Source of the DNA: Moheibacter sediminis
GTDB lineage: Bacteria; Bacteroidota; Bacteroidia; Flavobacteriales; Weeksellaceae
Direction: 5' to 3'
DNA length: 64,000 nucleotides
Assembly: GCF_900176425.1 (NCBI RefSeq)
Contig: NZ_FWXS01000003.1
Location: forward strand, 1-64,000
Every line of letters starts with the position of its first letter. The first letter of the stretch is position 1. The notes under the pieces are model-generated. The model was not told where the DNA came from. It worked only from the letters and a program-made list of their open reading frames with translations, and made no database searches. A program made the translations under genes and the position numbers. Below, one piece after another: positions 10,473 to 16,308 of the stretch.

Positions 10473-10913
10473 ATGGATAGTAAAGAGTTTAAGAAATTAT
10501 TTGGCGAAGTAGCTAAGTCTAACGGTTTTGAAAGTGCTTTTGGCGGTTGGTTCAAAGACAGTGCCGAAAGTATCGTTGTACTTGATTTGCAGAAATCGAA
10601 CTTTGGGGATTATTACGAAATGAACATCAAGATTTTTATACAAGGAATGTTCGGAAATAGTTATTCCAGAAGTAAAGATTTAGTAAAGAGAGATATTGGA
10701 AATATCTTCACAAGACAGCCACCCGAATATAAATCAGTTTTTGATTTTGACGAGCCAATGGACGATGAGAAGCGAAAGGAAAAATTAGAACAGTTGTTTA
10801 GTAAATTTATCGTACCATTTTCAGATAAGGCATTATCAAAATCAGGTATAAGGGAGTTAGCAGAAAAAGGGGAAATTACTTTACTACCCGCAGTCAAAGA
10901 AGAATTAGCATAA
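10473..10913 (+). CDS. DUF4304 domain immunity protein
   Basis: A 146-aa cytoplasmic protein without a signal peptide. The start MDSKEFKKLFGEVAKSNGF and the centre VVLDLQKSNFGDYYEMNIKIF match the DUF4304 family, which is often found as immunity to contact-dependent toxins. The ATG lies 3 bp after the toxin stop codon, the usual place for the cognate antitoxin-like gene, and a strong terminator follows directly. It is therefore inferred to protect the producer from the PD-(D/E)XK tip of the preceding Rhs protein. The family is recognised from sequence pattern; the pairing rests on position. Confidence 0.82.
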   Translation: MDSKEFKKLFGEVAKSNGFESAFGGWFKDSAESIVVLDLQKSNFGDYYEMNIKIFIQGMFGNSYSRSKDLVKRDIGNIFTRQPPEYKSVFDFDEPMDDEKRKEKLEQLFSKFIVPFSDKALSKSGIRELAEKGEITLLPAVKEELA

Positions 10914-10915
10914 GC

Positions 10916-10940
10916 AAAAGCCCGATTTAATCGGGCTTTT
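10916..10940 (+). terminator. Rho-independent terminator after the Rhs/immunity operon
   Basis: An almost perfect hairpin, AAAAGCCCGA / TCGGGCTTTT with a TTTAA loop, starts 2 bases after the immunity stop codon and is followed by a T-rich run. It marks the end of the active operon, so the displaced cassettes downstream are probably not transcribed from the main promoter. Confidence 0.88.
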
Positions 10941-10945
10941 ATTAT

Positions 10946-11344
10946 TTTACATCAGTAAGGACGTTTGAGAGAGCTGCCGATTTAGCGACTGGTTGGCAGG
11001 GGAAAGGATTATATACGGGAGTTGATAAATGGCGGAATATAACATTAGGAGAAGGAAAATATGTTGTTGGAGGGCTACCGGGGCAATCAAATTATTATAC
11101 TACTTTAAGTGGTTTAAGAAGATCTGGATTAAACAAAACCACTTTATTTGAAGGACTTCAAGTAGCTAAGCACCCTCAGTTTGGATATAGAAACCAAGTT
11201 GGAATATATCAAGTAACTGGAAAAACTCCTGCAGCATTTGGTACAACTTATGCAAACCCTCAATTTGGAGTAGGCAGATTACCACAAATATTTATTCCTG
11301 ATTATTCAGGTTTAAAATTGATTAAAACAATACCATTAAAATGA
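10946..11344 (+). pseudogene. Displaced toxin tip lacking start and Rhs core
   Basis: The frame is open for about 130 codons up to TGA at 11342-11344 but has no ATG and no Rhs core. It begins just past the terminator of the main operon. The translation contains FERAADLATGWQGKGLYTGV, LGEGKYVVGGLPGQSNYYTT and PQFGYRNQVGIYQVTGKTP, and reads like an intact C-terminal toxin domain. I do not recognise the enzyme family. Its TGA overlaps the ATG of the next gene (ATGA), as expected for a toxin-immunity pair. Most likely a silent cassette pushed downstream when the current tip replaced it; it could be restored by recombination. Confidence 0.65.
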
Positions 11345-11697
11345 TAACTATAGACATAAAAACAGGTGAGTTAAAAGTAAATCAACTTCGCTTTTCATCA
11401 AAAACCGAAATAAGCTATTTAAGTGAAATGTTACTTTCTTCAGATATTGAACTTTGGTTTTCTCATGATATTTGGAGGCAATATCGCTTTTTTAACGATA
11501 GGATGATTTTTATTTTGCATTTCAAAAATAATCTTTTGCAATTTATTCAAATTTCCCCAATAGAGAATGAGGGAGCTACTGTTTTAAATATTATTGAGAA
11601 ACTAGGTGGCGAACAAGAATATTTTTGGGGTAAAATAGAAATATTTGATGATATAAAATCTAGAAGCATATCGGTTTTAATTAAATATTTTAAATAA
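11341..11697 (+). CDS. Putative orphan immunity protein
   Basis: A 118-aa soluble protein (begins MITIDIKTGELKVNQLRF; centre IELWFSHDIWRQYRFFNDRM). No family is recognised with confidence. The start codon overlaps the stop of the start-less toxin tip (ATGA), which implies translational coupling in the ancestral cassette. Size, acidic and aromatic composition, and position all suit a cytoplasmic immunity protein. There is no visible promoter, so expression would need read-through. It may still protect against relatives that carry this toxin. Confidence 0.6.
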   Translation: MITIDIKTGELKVNQLRFSSKTEISYLSEMLLSSDIELWFSHDIWRQYRFFNDRMIFILHFKNNLLQFIQISPIENEGATVLNIIEKLGGEQEYFWGKIEIFDDIKSRSISVLIKYFK

Positions 11698-11699
11698 TA

Positions 11700-11872
11700 G
11701 CAGTTGGGGGTACAGGTAGGTTTGCTGGAACAACAAAACATACGTACGCCACAACTTTTTTAAAAAATATCAGAGCCTGTATGGTAACAGAGGCTTAAAA
11801 GTAAATGAGTATTTTCCTGATATGGGTTACGGAAAAGGCTTTTTAGATGTAAGAGATGTAACTAATGGGTAA
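11700..11872 (+). pseudogene. Frameshifted stub of another Rhs toxin tip
   Basis: Frame one reads AVGGTGRFAGTTKHTYATTFLKN. After a run of six A residues (11,762-11,767) the homologous continuation is in another frame: YQSLYGNRGLKVNEYF, GYGKGFLDVRDVTNG, then TAA at 11870. One lost A in the homopolymer explains the shift. This pattern (GTGRFAGTTKHTYA plus GFLDV) is known at the start of nuclease-like Rhs tips of Flavobacteria; the catalytic part that should follow GFLDV is missing. It has no start codon and no immunity gene of its own. Confidence 0.55.
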
Positions 11873-11880
11873 TGTTCCAG

Positions 11881-11952
11881 ATGTGTTGATGGAGAAATAT
11901 TAACAAGAAAGAATTATTTTTAGTTTAAAAAATGAGACGTTCATTAAAATAA
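11881..11952 (+). repeat. 72-bp imperfect direct repeat at cassette junction, copy 1
   Basis: This stretch matches 14,022-14,093. The last 19 bases, GAGACGTTCATTAAAATAA, are identical in both copies. In each case Rhs-core sequence starts within a few bases after the repeat. The first part encodes the same peptide end in both copies (VDGEILTRKNYF-stop here, VDEEILKRKNYF-stop at copy 2), so the repeat is the 3' end of a lost gene plus its junction to the next cassette. Confidence 0.7.
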
Positions 11953-12202
11953 ATATAATACTTCCGGACTCATCTGGTCACCGTCAGGAGTTACCGTCGC
12001 ACCCATTCCCAACAACCCTTTCAAATACAAATTCCAGGGACAGGAATTATAAGATGAGCTTGACCTGAACTGGTATTCTTACCGTTACAGAAACTACGAC
12101 CCTGCCATAGGTAGGTTCTTCAATGTAGATCCGCTCAGTGAGAGCTTTGCTTATAATGGGGTTTATAACTTTTCAGAAAATCGTGTTATAGATGCTTTTG
12201 AG
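11948..12202 (+). pseudogene. Rhs-core fragment with nonsense codon, upstream part of displaced TNT tip
   Basis: Reads NTSGLIWSPSGVTVAPIPNN, then FKYKFQGQEL, a TAA stop at 12,050-12,052, then DELDLNWYSYRYRNYDPAIG and the rest of the core. The main gene has CAG (Gln) at the site of the stop. The frame is otherwise continuous into the TNT-containing reading frame downstream. DNA identity to the main core is clearly lower than that of the copy at 14,095, so this is an older or independently acquired cassette. Confidence 0.75.
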
Positions 12203-13039
12203 TTGGAAGGTCTGGAGGCTGAACTTACCAAAGAAGGAATGGTAGAGAGAGGATTAGAATTTACAGGTGAACTTAGTAACCAAGAAGCTTTTGGAGATGC
12301 CATCTTAAATGAAGCAGTAATTACAAAGAGTGTAAACAAAGGTGTTGACGTATCTACTCGTATTGATAATATGAGTATACATCAGCCTACTCACTTCAGG
12401 ACTTATGGAGATGGTTTTGTCCCTGTCAAATGGGATGGCGTATCATATGCCGGAAGTTTGGAGGCAGGTGTAGGGAAAGCTTTAGGGAATACAGTAATGG
12501 ATTTGGCAGGAGTCGGTTGGGAAGCTCCGGTAAATTTGATAGGTTCTTTAGCGACAGGAAACCCTGACTACCAAGTAATGCCAAGATTTGAGGTAAAAAT
12601 GGATGAACAAGAATTGGCGGGTTATTATGGAACAATTGGTTTGTCATTTTTTCTTGGTGGTGAAGCCAGTTTGCTTTCTAAGGGCTCAAAAGTTTCTAGT
12701 GCAACAAAAACAACGGCTTTAACACATTATTATCCACCGAATGGTGGTGCCTTAGGAAAATGGACATCCACAACCTTGACAGCGGGAACTAGAATAGATA
12801 GATTTGGGTTACCGACTGGAAAATATTTTTCCCCAATTGGAACTCCTTTTAATATGAGAGCATTGCCTCCTGGTACTTATGGAGCACCGACTAAATATGA
12901 AATTATTAAGCCTTTTCAGGTTCAATCCTCCACTATTGCTCCTTGGTTTGGTAAGCCAGGCTTGGGAAAACAATATTATTCACCTATTTTTAATGCTCAA
13001 GAATTAATTCAAGGAGGATTTATAAAACCTATACCTTAG
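12203..13039 (+). CDS. Displaced Rhs C-terminus with TNT-type NAD+ glycohydrolase toxin domain
   Basis: A 278-aa open frame; the nominal start is a TTG inside the Rhs core (LEGLEAEL), so it is probably a silent tip and not an independent gene. Residues about 1-165 are linker with a small hydrophobic segment (GYYGTIGLSFFLGG). The last ~105 residues match the tuberculosis necrotizing toxin family: YPPNGGALG, GTRIDRFGLPTGKYFSPIG, FNMRALPPGTYG, PWFGKPGLGKQY. The Arg of DRFG and the Gln of G-K-Q-Y, which bind NAD in the family, are present. Known members hydrolyse NAD+. Upstream the same frame continues into the Rhs core but is cut by a stop at 12,050. The next gene is a matching immunity candidate. 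Confidence 0.72.
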   Translation: MEGLEAELTKEGMVERGLEFTGELSNQEAFGDAILNEAVITKSVNKGVDVSTRIDNMSIHQPTHFRTYGDGFVPVKWDGVSYAGSLEAGVGKALGNTVMDLAGVGWEAPVNLIGSLATGNPDYQVMPRFEVKMDEQELAGYYGTIGLSFFLGGEASLLSKGSKVSSATKTTALTHYYPPNGGALGKWTSTTLTAGTRIDRFGLPTGKYFSPIGTPFNMRALPPGTYGAPTKYEIIKPFQVQSSTIAPWFGKPGLGKQYYSPIFNAQELIQGGFIKPIP

Positions 13040-13056
13040 AGAAATATAAATTTTAT

Positions 13057-13446
13057 ATGAAAGAAAATAAACTAGAATTAAAAATAAAAGAACTACAGAA
13101 TAAAATAAATGCTCCATATAATCTTATCCCTGAGTTTAATATATCTAACGATATTGCAAGACCTTTTATTGATATAGGAGAGGGAGATATTTTTTATTAT
13201 GTAATAAAAGAACGTGGATTAGAATATGAGAGAACTTTATATAGAAATGAAGATGAGTTACTTTATAGAGTTTTCAAAGATGTAACATTTGAAATTGCAA
13301 CAAAATATGAATTGGAAAATAGAAATAATGACAAAGATTTTAGGATTCTATTGTTTAAAAAACAAGAAGAATTGATGAGCTTGTTATATCTGGATTGGGG
13401 TATACGCATAAAGTCAGAGAATGACAGGTTCCTCAAAATATTATAA
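13057..13446 (+). CDS. Imm63-like immunity protein (likely for the TNT toxin)
   Basis: A 129-aa soluble, mostly helical protein beginning 17 bp after the TNT stop. The segment LYRVFKDVTFEIATKYELEN plus DFRILLFKKQEEL fits the Imm63 family pattern (Thr, Ala, Tyr-Glu, Asp-Phe-Arg and Gln positions). It is inferred to neutralise the adjacent NAD+ glycohydrolase in the cytoplasm. Family assignment is from memory of the pattern. Confidence 0.65.
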   Translation: MKENKLELKIKELQNKINAPYNLIPEFNISNDIARPFIDIGEGDIFYYVIKERGLEYERTLYRNEDELLYRVFKDVTFEIATKYELENRNNDKDFRILLFKKQEELMSLLYLDWGIRIKSENDRFLKIL

Positions 13447-13452
13447 TTAATA

Positions 13453-13542
13453 ATGTGTGGTAAGCCAGGCTTTGGCATTCAATTTCAATCGCCAGTTGGT
13501 GGTGATATATTGATTAAAAGACGAGTTATAACACCATTGTAA
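13453..13542 (+). pseudogene. C-terminal tail of a second TNT toxin domain
   Basis: A 29-codon frame (CGKPGFGIQFQSPVGG, then ILIKRRVITPL-stop) aligns with the end of the intact TNT domain just upstream (FGKPGLGKQYYSP ... FIKPIP), keeping the Gly-Lys-Pro-Gly and Gln positions. Everything before this motif is gone. It directly precedes an Imm59-like gene, so it is the last piece of a second TNT/immunity cassette. Confidence 0.6.
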
Positions 13543-13555
13543 ATTAAATATAAAA

Positions 13556-13834
13556 ATGACAATAGAAGAATTAGACAAAAACCTCAAGGAAATAGGGGTT
13601 TCGGAGAGCAAATACTATTTACAAGGTCTATACGGCTCTACTAATGATGAGGATAAGATTGCTCTTGTGATAAAAAGAGGGAAATGTTCAATAGAATATG
13701 AAATTTATTATAAGGAAAGGGGAGAAAAAAATTCTTTGAAAATATTTACAAATGAGACTGAGGCTTGTGAATATGTTTATAAACGTCTTATAGATAATAA
13801 GAAGATTGAAGATAGTATTTTTCGAAAGAATTGA
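13556..13834 (+). CDS. Imm59-like immunity protein
   Basis: A 92-aa protein (MTIEELDKNLKEIGVSESKY, then EIYYKERGEKNSLKIF and TEACEYVYKRL). The Tyr-Tyr-x-Glu-Arg-Gly and Glu-Ala-Cys-x-Tyr motifs match the Imm59 family. It follows the remnant TNT tail by 13 bp, so its toxin partner was probably a TNT variant that has been lost. It survives as an orphan immunity gene, a common outcome in toxin arrays because it still protects against siblings. No promoter of its own is evident. Confidence 0.62.
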   Translation: MTIEELDKNLKEIGVSESKYYLQGLYGSTNDEDKIALVIKRGKCSIEYEIYYKERGEKNSLKIFTNETEACEYVYKRLIDNKKIEDSIFRKN

Positions 13835-13896
13835 ACTTTATCAAATGTGGTAACGTATCAAATATGTTGATACGGTAAAATAAAAAGAATTTAGAA

Positions 13897-14064
13897 TTGA
13901 TTTTCAGTAATTTAGAAAATACAAAAAATGAAAAACGAGATAACCAAAAGGTTGTTTGGTTGTCTTTTGATTCCTTAAATCGCCTGAAAATGGATTTTAA
14001 CATTTTAAGTGTATCAGAAAGAAGTGTTGATGAAGAAATATTGAAAAGAAAAAACTATTTTTAG
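13897..14064 (+). pseudogene. 3' end of an unidentified cassette gene
   Basis: A 55-codon frame from a TTG, ending QKVVWLSFDSLNRL, then ILKRKNYF and TAG. No ATG is suitable and the family is not recognised. The same C-terminus is preserved at 11,876-11,923 (VDGEILTRKNYF). Probably the tail of an older immunity or toxin gene left at the cassette border. Just before it, at 13,855-13,873, is an inverted repeat GTATCAA / TTGATAC without a T-run, of unknown role. Confidence 0.4.
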
Positions 14065-14093
14065 TTTTTAAACCGAGACGTTCATTAAAATAA
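14022..14093 (+). repeat. 72-bp imperfect direct repeat at cassette junction, copy 2
   Basis: Matches 11,881-11,952, with the terminal 19 bp GAGACGTTCATTAAAATAA identical. The near-identical Rhs-core duplicate begins directly afterwards at 14,095. The repeated border suggests that both downstream cassettes were joined to the same type of upstream sequence, either by duplication of a cassette or by recombination at this site. Confidence 0.7.
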
Positions 14094-14094
14094 G

Positions 14095-14832
14095 AAGTAT
14101 AAATTCCAGTCACAGGAATTGCAGGACGAGCATGACCTCAACTGGTATTCGTACCGCTACAGAAACTACGACCCAGCCATTGGTAGGTTCTTTAATGTAG
14201 ATCCGCTCAGTGAGAGCTTCGCATACAATGGAGTGTACAACTTCTCTGAGAATCGTGTAATTGATGGATTTGAATTAGAAGGACTTGAAACCATTCTTGT
14301 GAACGATGTCACGGGTGAAACAAAACAATCAAAACCGGTAGAATTAGATACTGTGGAATTCGGCCCTCGAAAAAGTGCACCAGTAGAATACTATCCTGTC
14401 CAAAATCATATGAACGGACTGATTCACTATGATTACAGCGTTGCTCAGAATCAAATGGAATTAGTGGGAAATAATCATTCCTATTTTGCAACTCCATTGT
14501 ATAGCAATTCTTCAGGATTAGTTGGATTTGGAATTGCCACAGGTGAAGGAAGGCTTGACTATGTAATTGATAAAGGGAAATTTAATGATTTCACTAGAAA
14601 TATTGACGGTCATTATCAATCTGCTGATTGGTTGTCTTTTGCATTACAGACGGGTAATCAAGAACATATTTTAAACTACTGGGCAGCTACGCGAGAGGGC
14701 ACCTTAGGAGATGTCTTTAGCGCAAATTGGCAACTAACAAAGGATCAATGGACTTTTAAAATATTATGGGTAGTGTAAGTGTAGTTGGTGGAGTTTCAGG
14801 AGCTACAAGAGGACTGATGAGGAATTCTTTGT
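14095..14832 (+). repeat. Near-identical duplicate of the main Rhs core and linker (matches 9,441-10,178)
   Basis: Aligned by eye, the two copies differ at only a handful of positions over about 740 bp, for example CCTATCCAACAT versus CCTGTCCAAAAT and GGGCAACTTA versus GGGCACCTTA. A single G present at 10,104 is missing between 14,757 and 14,758. Identity ends gradually at the start of the toxin tip (RGLTRNSLN versus RGLMRNSLS). It provides homology through which this cassette's toxin could be swapped onto the main gene. Confidence 0.9.
14119..14778 (+). pseudogene. Displaced Rhs core and linker, 5' half, ended by frameshift
   Basis: A 219-aa frame identical in type to residues about 905-1120 of the main Rhs protein (QDEHDLNWYSYRYRNYDP, RFFNVDPLSES). 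The nominal TTG start lies within the core and there is no N-terminus, so it is not a self-standing gene. Deletion of one G in the linker turns TFENIMGS into TFKILWVV-stop at 14,778. The frame is continued by the next entry. It would be expressed only after recombination onto the main gene. Confidence 0.8.
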
Positions 14833-15089
14833 CTACTGAGCGTAATGCCTTTAGACATAACTTTTCTTATGATGTTAGAGTTAGAATGAGAGGGGTAGAG
14901 GATCCAGTAAGTCATAACTTTCCATACAGTTTTGATGATGGAATTCTATCAACTAAACCAATTCCTAAAAAAAATGGATATAATATATTTCAAAAGCAAG
15001 GTACTATGAATAATAAAAATGGTGTTTTTGAAATAGGAGTTACTAAAGATGGTATTATTGACCATCGGTTTTTTAGACCTATTAAATAA
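14766..15089 (+). pseudogene. Displaced Rhs toxin tip, 3' half (unknown toxin, HRFF motif)
   Basis: Starts in the shared linker (MGSVSVVGGVSGATRG) in the frame that is correct in the main gene, then diverges into a 90-residue tip: AFRHNFSYDVRVRMRGVEDP, FPYSFDDGILSTKPIPKKNG, GVFEIGVTKDGIIDHRFFRP. I do not know the enzymatic class. The conserved-looking His, Asp and Arg-Phe-Phe residues and its place before an immunity-type gene support a toxin. A crossover in the roughly 75 bp of shared linker that lies downstream of the deletion would attach it in frame to the active Rhs gene. Confidence 0.6.
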
Positions 15090-15095
15090 AAATAA

Positions 15096-15386
15096 ATGAG
15101 ATATTTAGTTATAGATGCAGCAATGAGCGGCACAGGCATTAGAAATAAGTACGAAGGGGGCTATATAAACCCTGAAGACTTAAGTTTAAGTTTGGCAATA
15201 AGGCAAAGATTAAATGCATGGTTGTCAAAATATGAAAATGAACACTACAACAACTTTGCTGATGATAACATTATTAATGAACTTGACCAAGAAGGAAAAG
15301 AAATAGCACTGATGATTAAATCAGAATTAATGGTAGTAAAGATAGAATACTTTTCTGATGCAAGATTAACAACTGAGATAATATAA
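15096..15386 (+). CDS. Putative immunity protein of the HRFF-type Rhs toxin
   Basis: A 96-aa soluble protein (MRYLVIDAAMSGTGIRNKYE, WLSKYENEHYNNF, ELDQEGKEIALMIKSEL). It begins 6 bp after the toxin stop, which argues for a cognate pair. It resembles a recurring small family found next to Rhs tips in Flavobacteria, but I cannot name the family. Probably cytoplasmic. Confidence 0.6.
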   Translation: MRYLVIDAAMSGTGIRNKYEGGYINPEDLSLSLAIRQRLNAWLSKYENEHYNNFADDNIINELDQEGKEIALMIKSELMVVKIEYFSDARLTTEII

Positions 15387-15395
15387 ATATTCTTA

Positions 15396-15565
15396 ACGTG
15401 CTGCAGATTGGGTAGAACTATGACACAAGACCATATTGCTTATTTCGAAGCAATTAAAAGCGATGATTGGGGAACACCTGGAGCAGTGGTAAAAATATTG
15501 TAGGTGCGGAATATACCTTTGCGAATTTATTAAGTAGCGCAAGTTCGGTCATGTATCAAAGTTAG
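15396..15565 (+). pseudogene. Frameshifted Rhs linker remnant
   Basis: Pieces in different frames read AADWVEL, then TQDHIAYFEAIKSDDWGTPG, then NIVGAEYTFANLLSSASS and a stop at 15,563. The order and the ADW...H.. spacing resemble the linker between core and tip of Rhs proteins (compare SADWLSFALQTGNQEHIL in the main gene). At least two frameshifts are needed. It is the last toxin-related debris of the array. Confidence 0.45.
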
Positions 15566-15631
15566 TTATGAAATAAATATTTATTTTAAATCACTGAAAA
15601 TCAGAAAATAATATTCATAATATTTTAATTT

Positions 15632-15664
15632 AAGAGTGGACATAACGTCCACTCTTTCTATTTT
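15632..15664 (+). terminator. Strong intrinsic terminator at the end of the toxin array
   Basis: Perfect 10-bp stem AAGAGTGGAC / GTCCACTCTT with a 5-nt loop, then a T-rich tail (TCTATTTTT). It closes the displaced-cassette region and separates it from the IS1 remnant. Confidence 0.85.
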
Positions 15665-15688
15665 TAGCATCTTAAACCGCCTGAAAAT

Positions 15689-15952
15689 ATGAAAACTGAG
15701 ACCAAGTGTTTCAAAGTTAGTGATACAGGAATCTACCCTCATTGTAAAGCAAATCAAATTATAAAGAATGATAAATATAAACACCTGATAGATAAAAGTA
15801 TTGATCAAACTACCCGTTTCGGAACCAATTCAATCGAAAGAAAAAACTAAGACTTAAGAATCCACCTCAAAAGATTGAACCGTAGAACGATTTGCTTTTC
15901 CTGAAGTATAATTATTTTAAATTCAATATTAAAAATCTACTTCTGGTCGTGA
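15689..15952 (+). mobile_element. IS1-family transposase remnant (3' part, two nonsense codons)
   Basis: The frame from the ATG at 15,689 reads ...IYPHCKANQI, YKHLIDKS, RFGTNSIERKN, a TAA at 15,848, then DLRIHLKRLNRRTICFS, a TGA at 15,902, then SIIILNSILKIYFW. The segment IERKN-x-x-LR-x-HLKRL-x-R-x-TICFS is the C-terminal signature of IS1-type (DDE) transposases. The N-terminal half and terminal inverted repeats were not found, so only a dead fragment is left. Confidence 0.6.
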
Positions 15953-15990
15953 AAACGATATAAGCAACCACAACTCTGCCCGTACTACTT

Positions 15991-16116
15991 ACTGCACGCT
16001 CTGTTCCCGCAACTTTATGCTCCGTTTACTCTACTGCGCAGTCAGTTTTTGTAATTTTATGTTCCGTTTTGTCTACTTCACGCTCCGTTTTCCTTACTTC
16101 ACAGAGATTCTTCACA
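15991..16116. repeat. 21-bp degenerate tandem repeat, six units
   Basis: Six consecutive 21-base units (15,991, 16,012, 16,033, 16,054, 16,075 and 16,096) share the pattern ACTtcacGCTCCGTTTTctt. On the minus strand the units encode a heptad-like peptide repeat (RKTEREV, DKTEHKI, TKTDCAV, then after a stop TEHKVAG and TERAVSS). The 21-bp period equals seven codons, so the array grew in a coding context or mimics one. Confidence 0.75.
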
Positions 16117-16229
16117 ACCGCTTTAAACTTCTTACCAACATTTTCTTGCGTGTTCCAATGTACAAGAGGCATATTGCAGTTCTTCCAAAAATCGGAGGGA
16201 GGAATTGTTTTGAATTTAATCATTTGCAC
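16026..16229 (-). CDS. Small hypothetical protein with heptad repeat (possibly decaying)
   Basis: A 67-aa frame: IPPSDFWKNCNMPLVHWNTQ, then VGKKFKAVVKNLCEV, then the repeat-encoded RKTEREVDKTEHKITKTDCA. The reading frame continues the repeat beyond the stop at 16,026 for about 35 further codons, which suggests a nonsense mutation in a longer coiled-coil-like tail. The family is not recognised. It is convergent with the IS remnant and divergent from the lamin-tail gene. Whether it is expressed is unknown. Confidence 0.3.
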   Translation of the reverse strand: MQMIKFKTIPPSDFWKNCNMPLVHWNTQENVGKKFKAVVKNLCEVRKTEREVDKTEHKITKTDCAVE

Positions 16230-16275
16230 ACATTTTGTTTACAGTAGGTTAACCGCTTAAGGGTAATCGAGATAG

Positions 16276-16283
16276 TACTTTTG
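16276..16283 (+). promoter_or_regulatory. Bacteroidota -7 box upstream of the surface-protein cluster
   Basis: TACTTTTG fits TAnnTTTG and lies 26 bp before the start codon of the lamin-tail gene. No convincing -33 TTG is seen at the usual distance. It is the only candidate promoter for the four-gene cluster. Confidence 0.5.
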
Positions 16284-16308
16284 CAGGGATTAACTGAGCG
16301 ACATTTTC

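Noticed and set aside
10946..11344. Deaminase or ADP-ribosyltransferase identity for the start-less toxin
   Set aside because: I could not find the zinc His/Cys motifs of deaminases or a convincing ART triad, so no enzymatic class is claimed.
15689..15850. 53-codon ORF as a new small gene
   Set aside because: The translation continues past its stop into an IS1 transposase signature, so it is a fragment of a dead insertion sequence.
15991..16116. CRISPR-like repeat array
   Set aside because: Units are directly adjacent with a 21-bp period and no spacers, and no cas genes are nearby.
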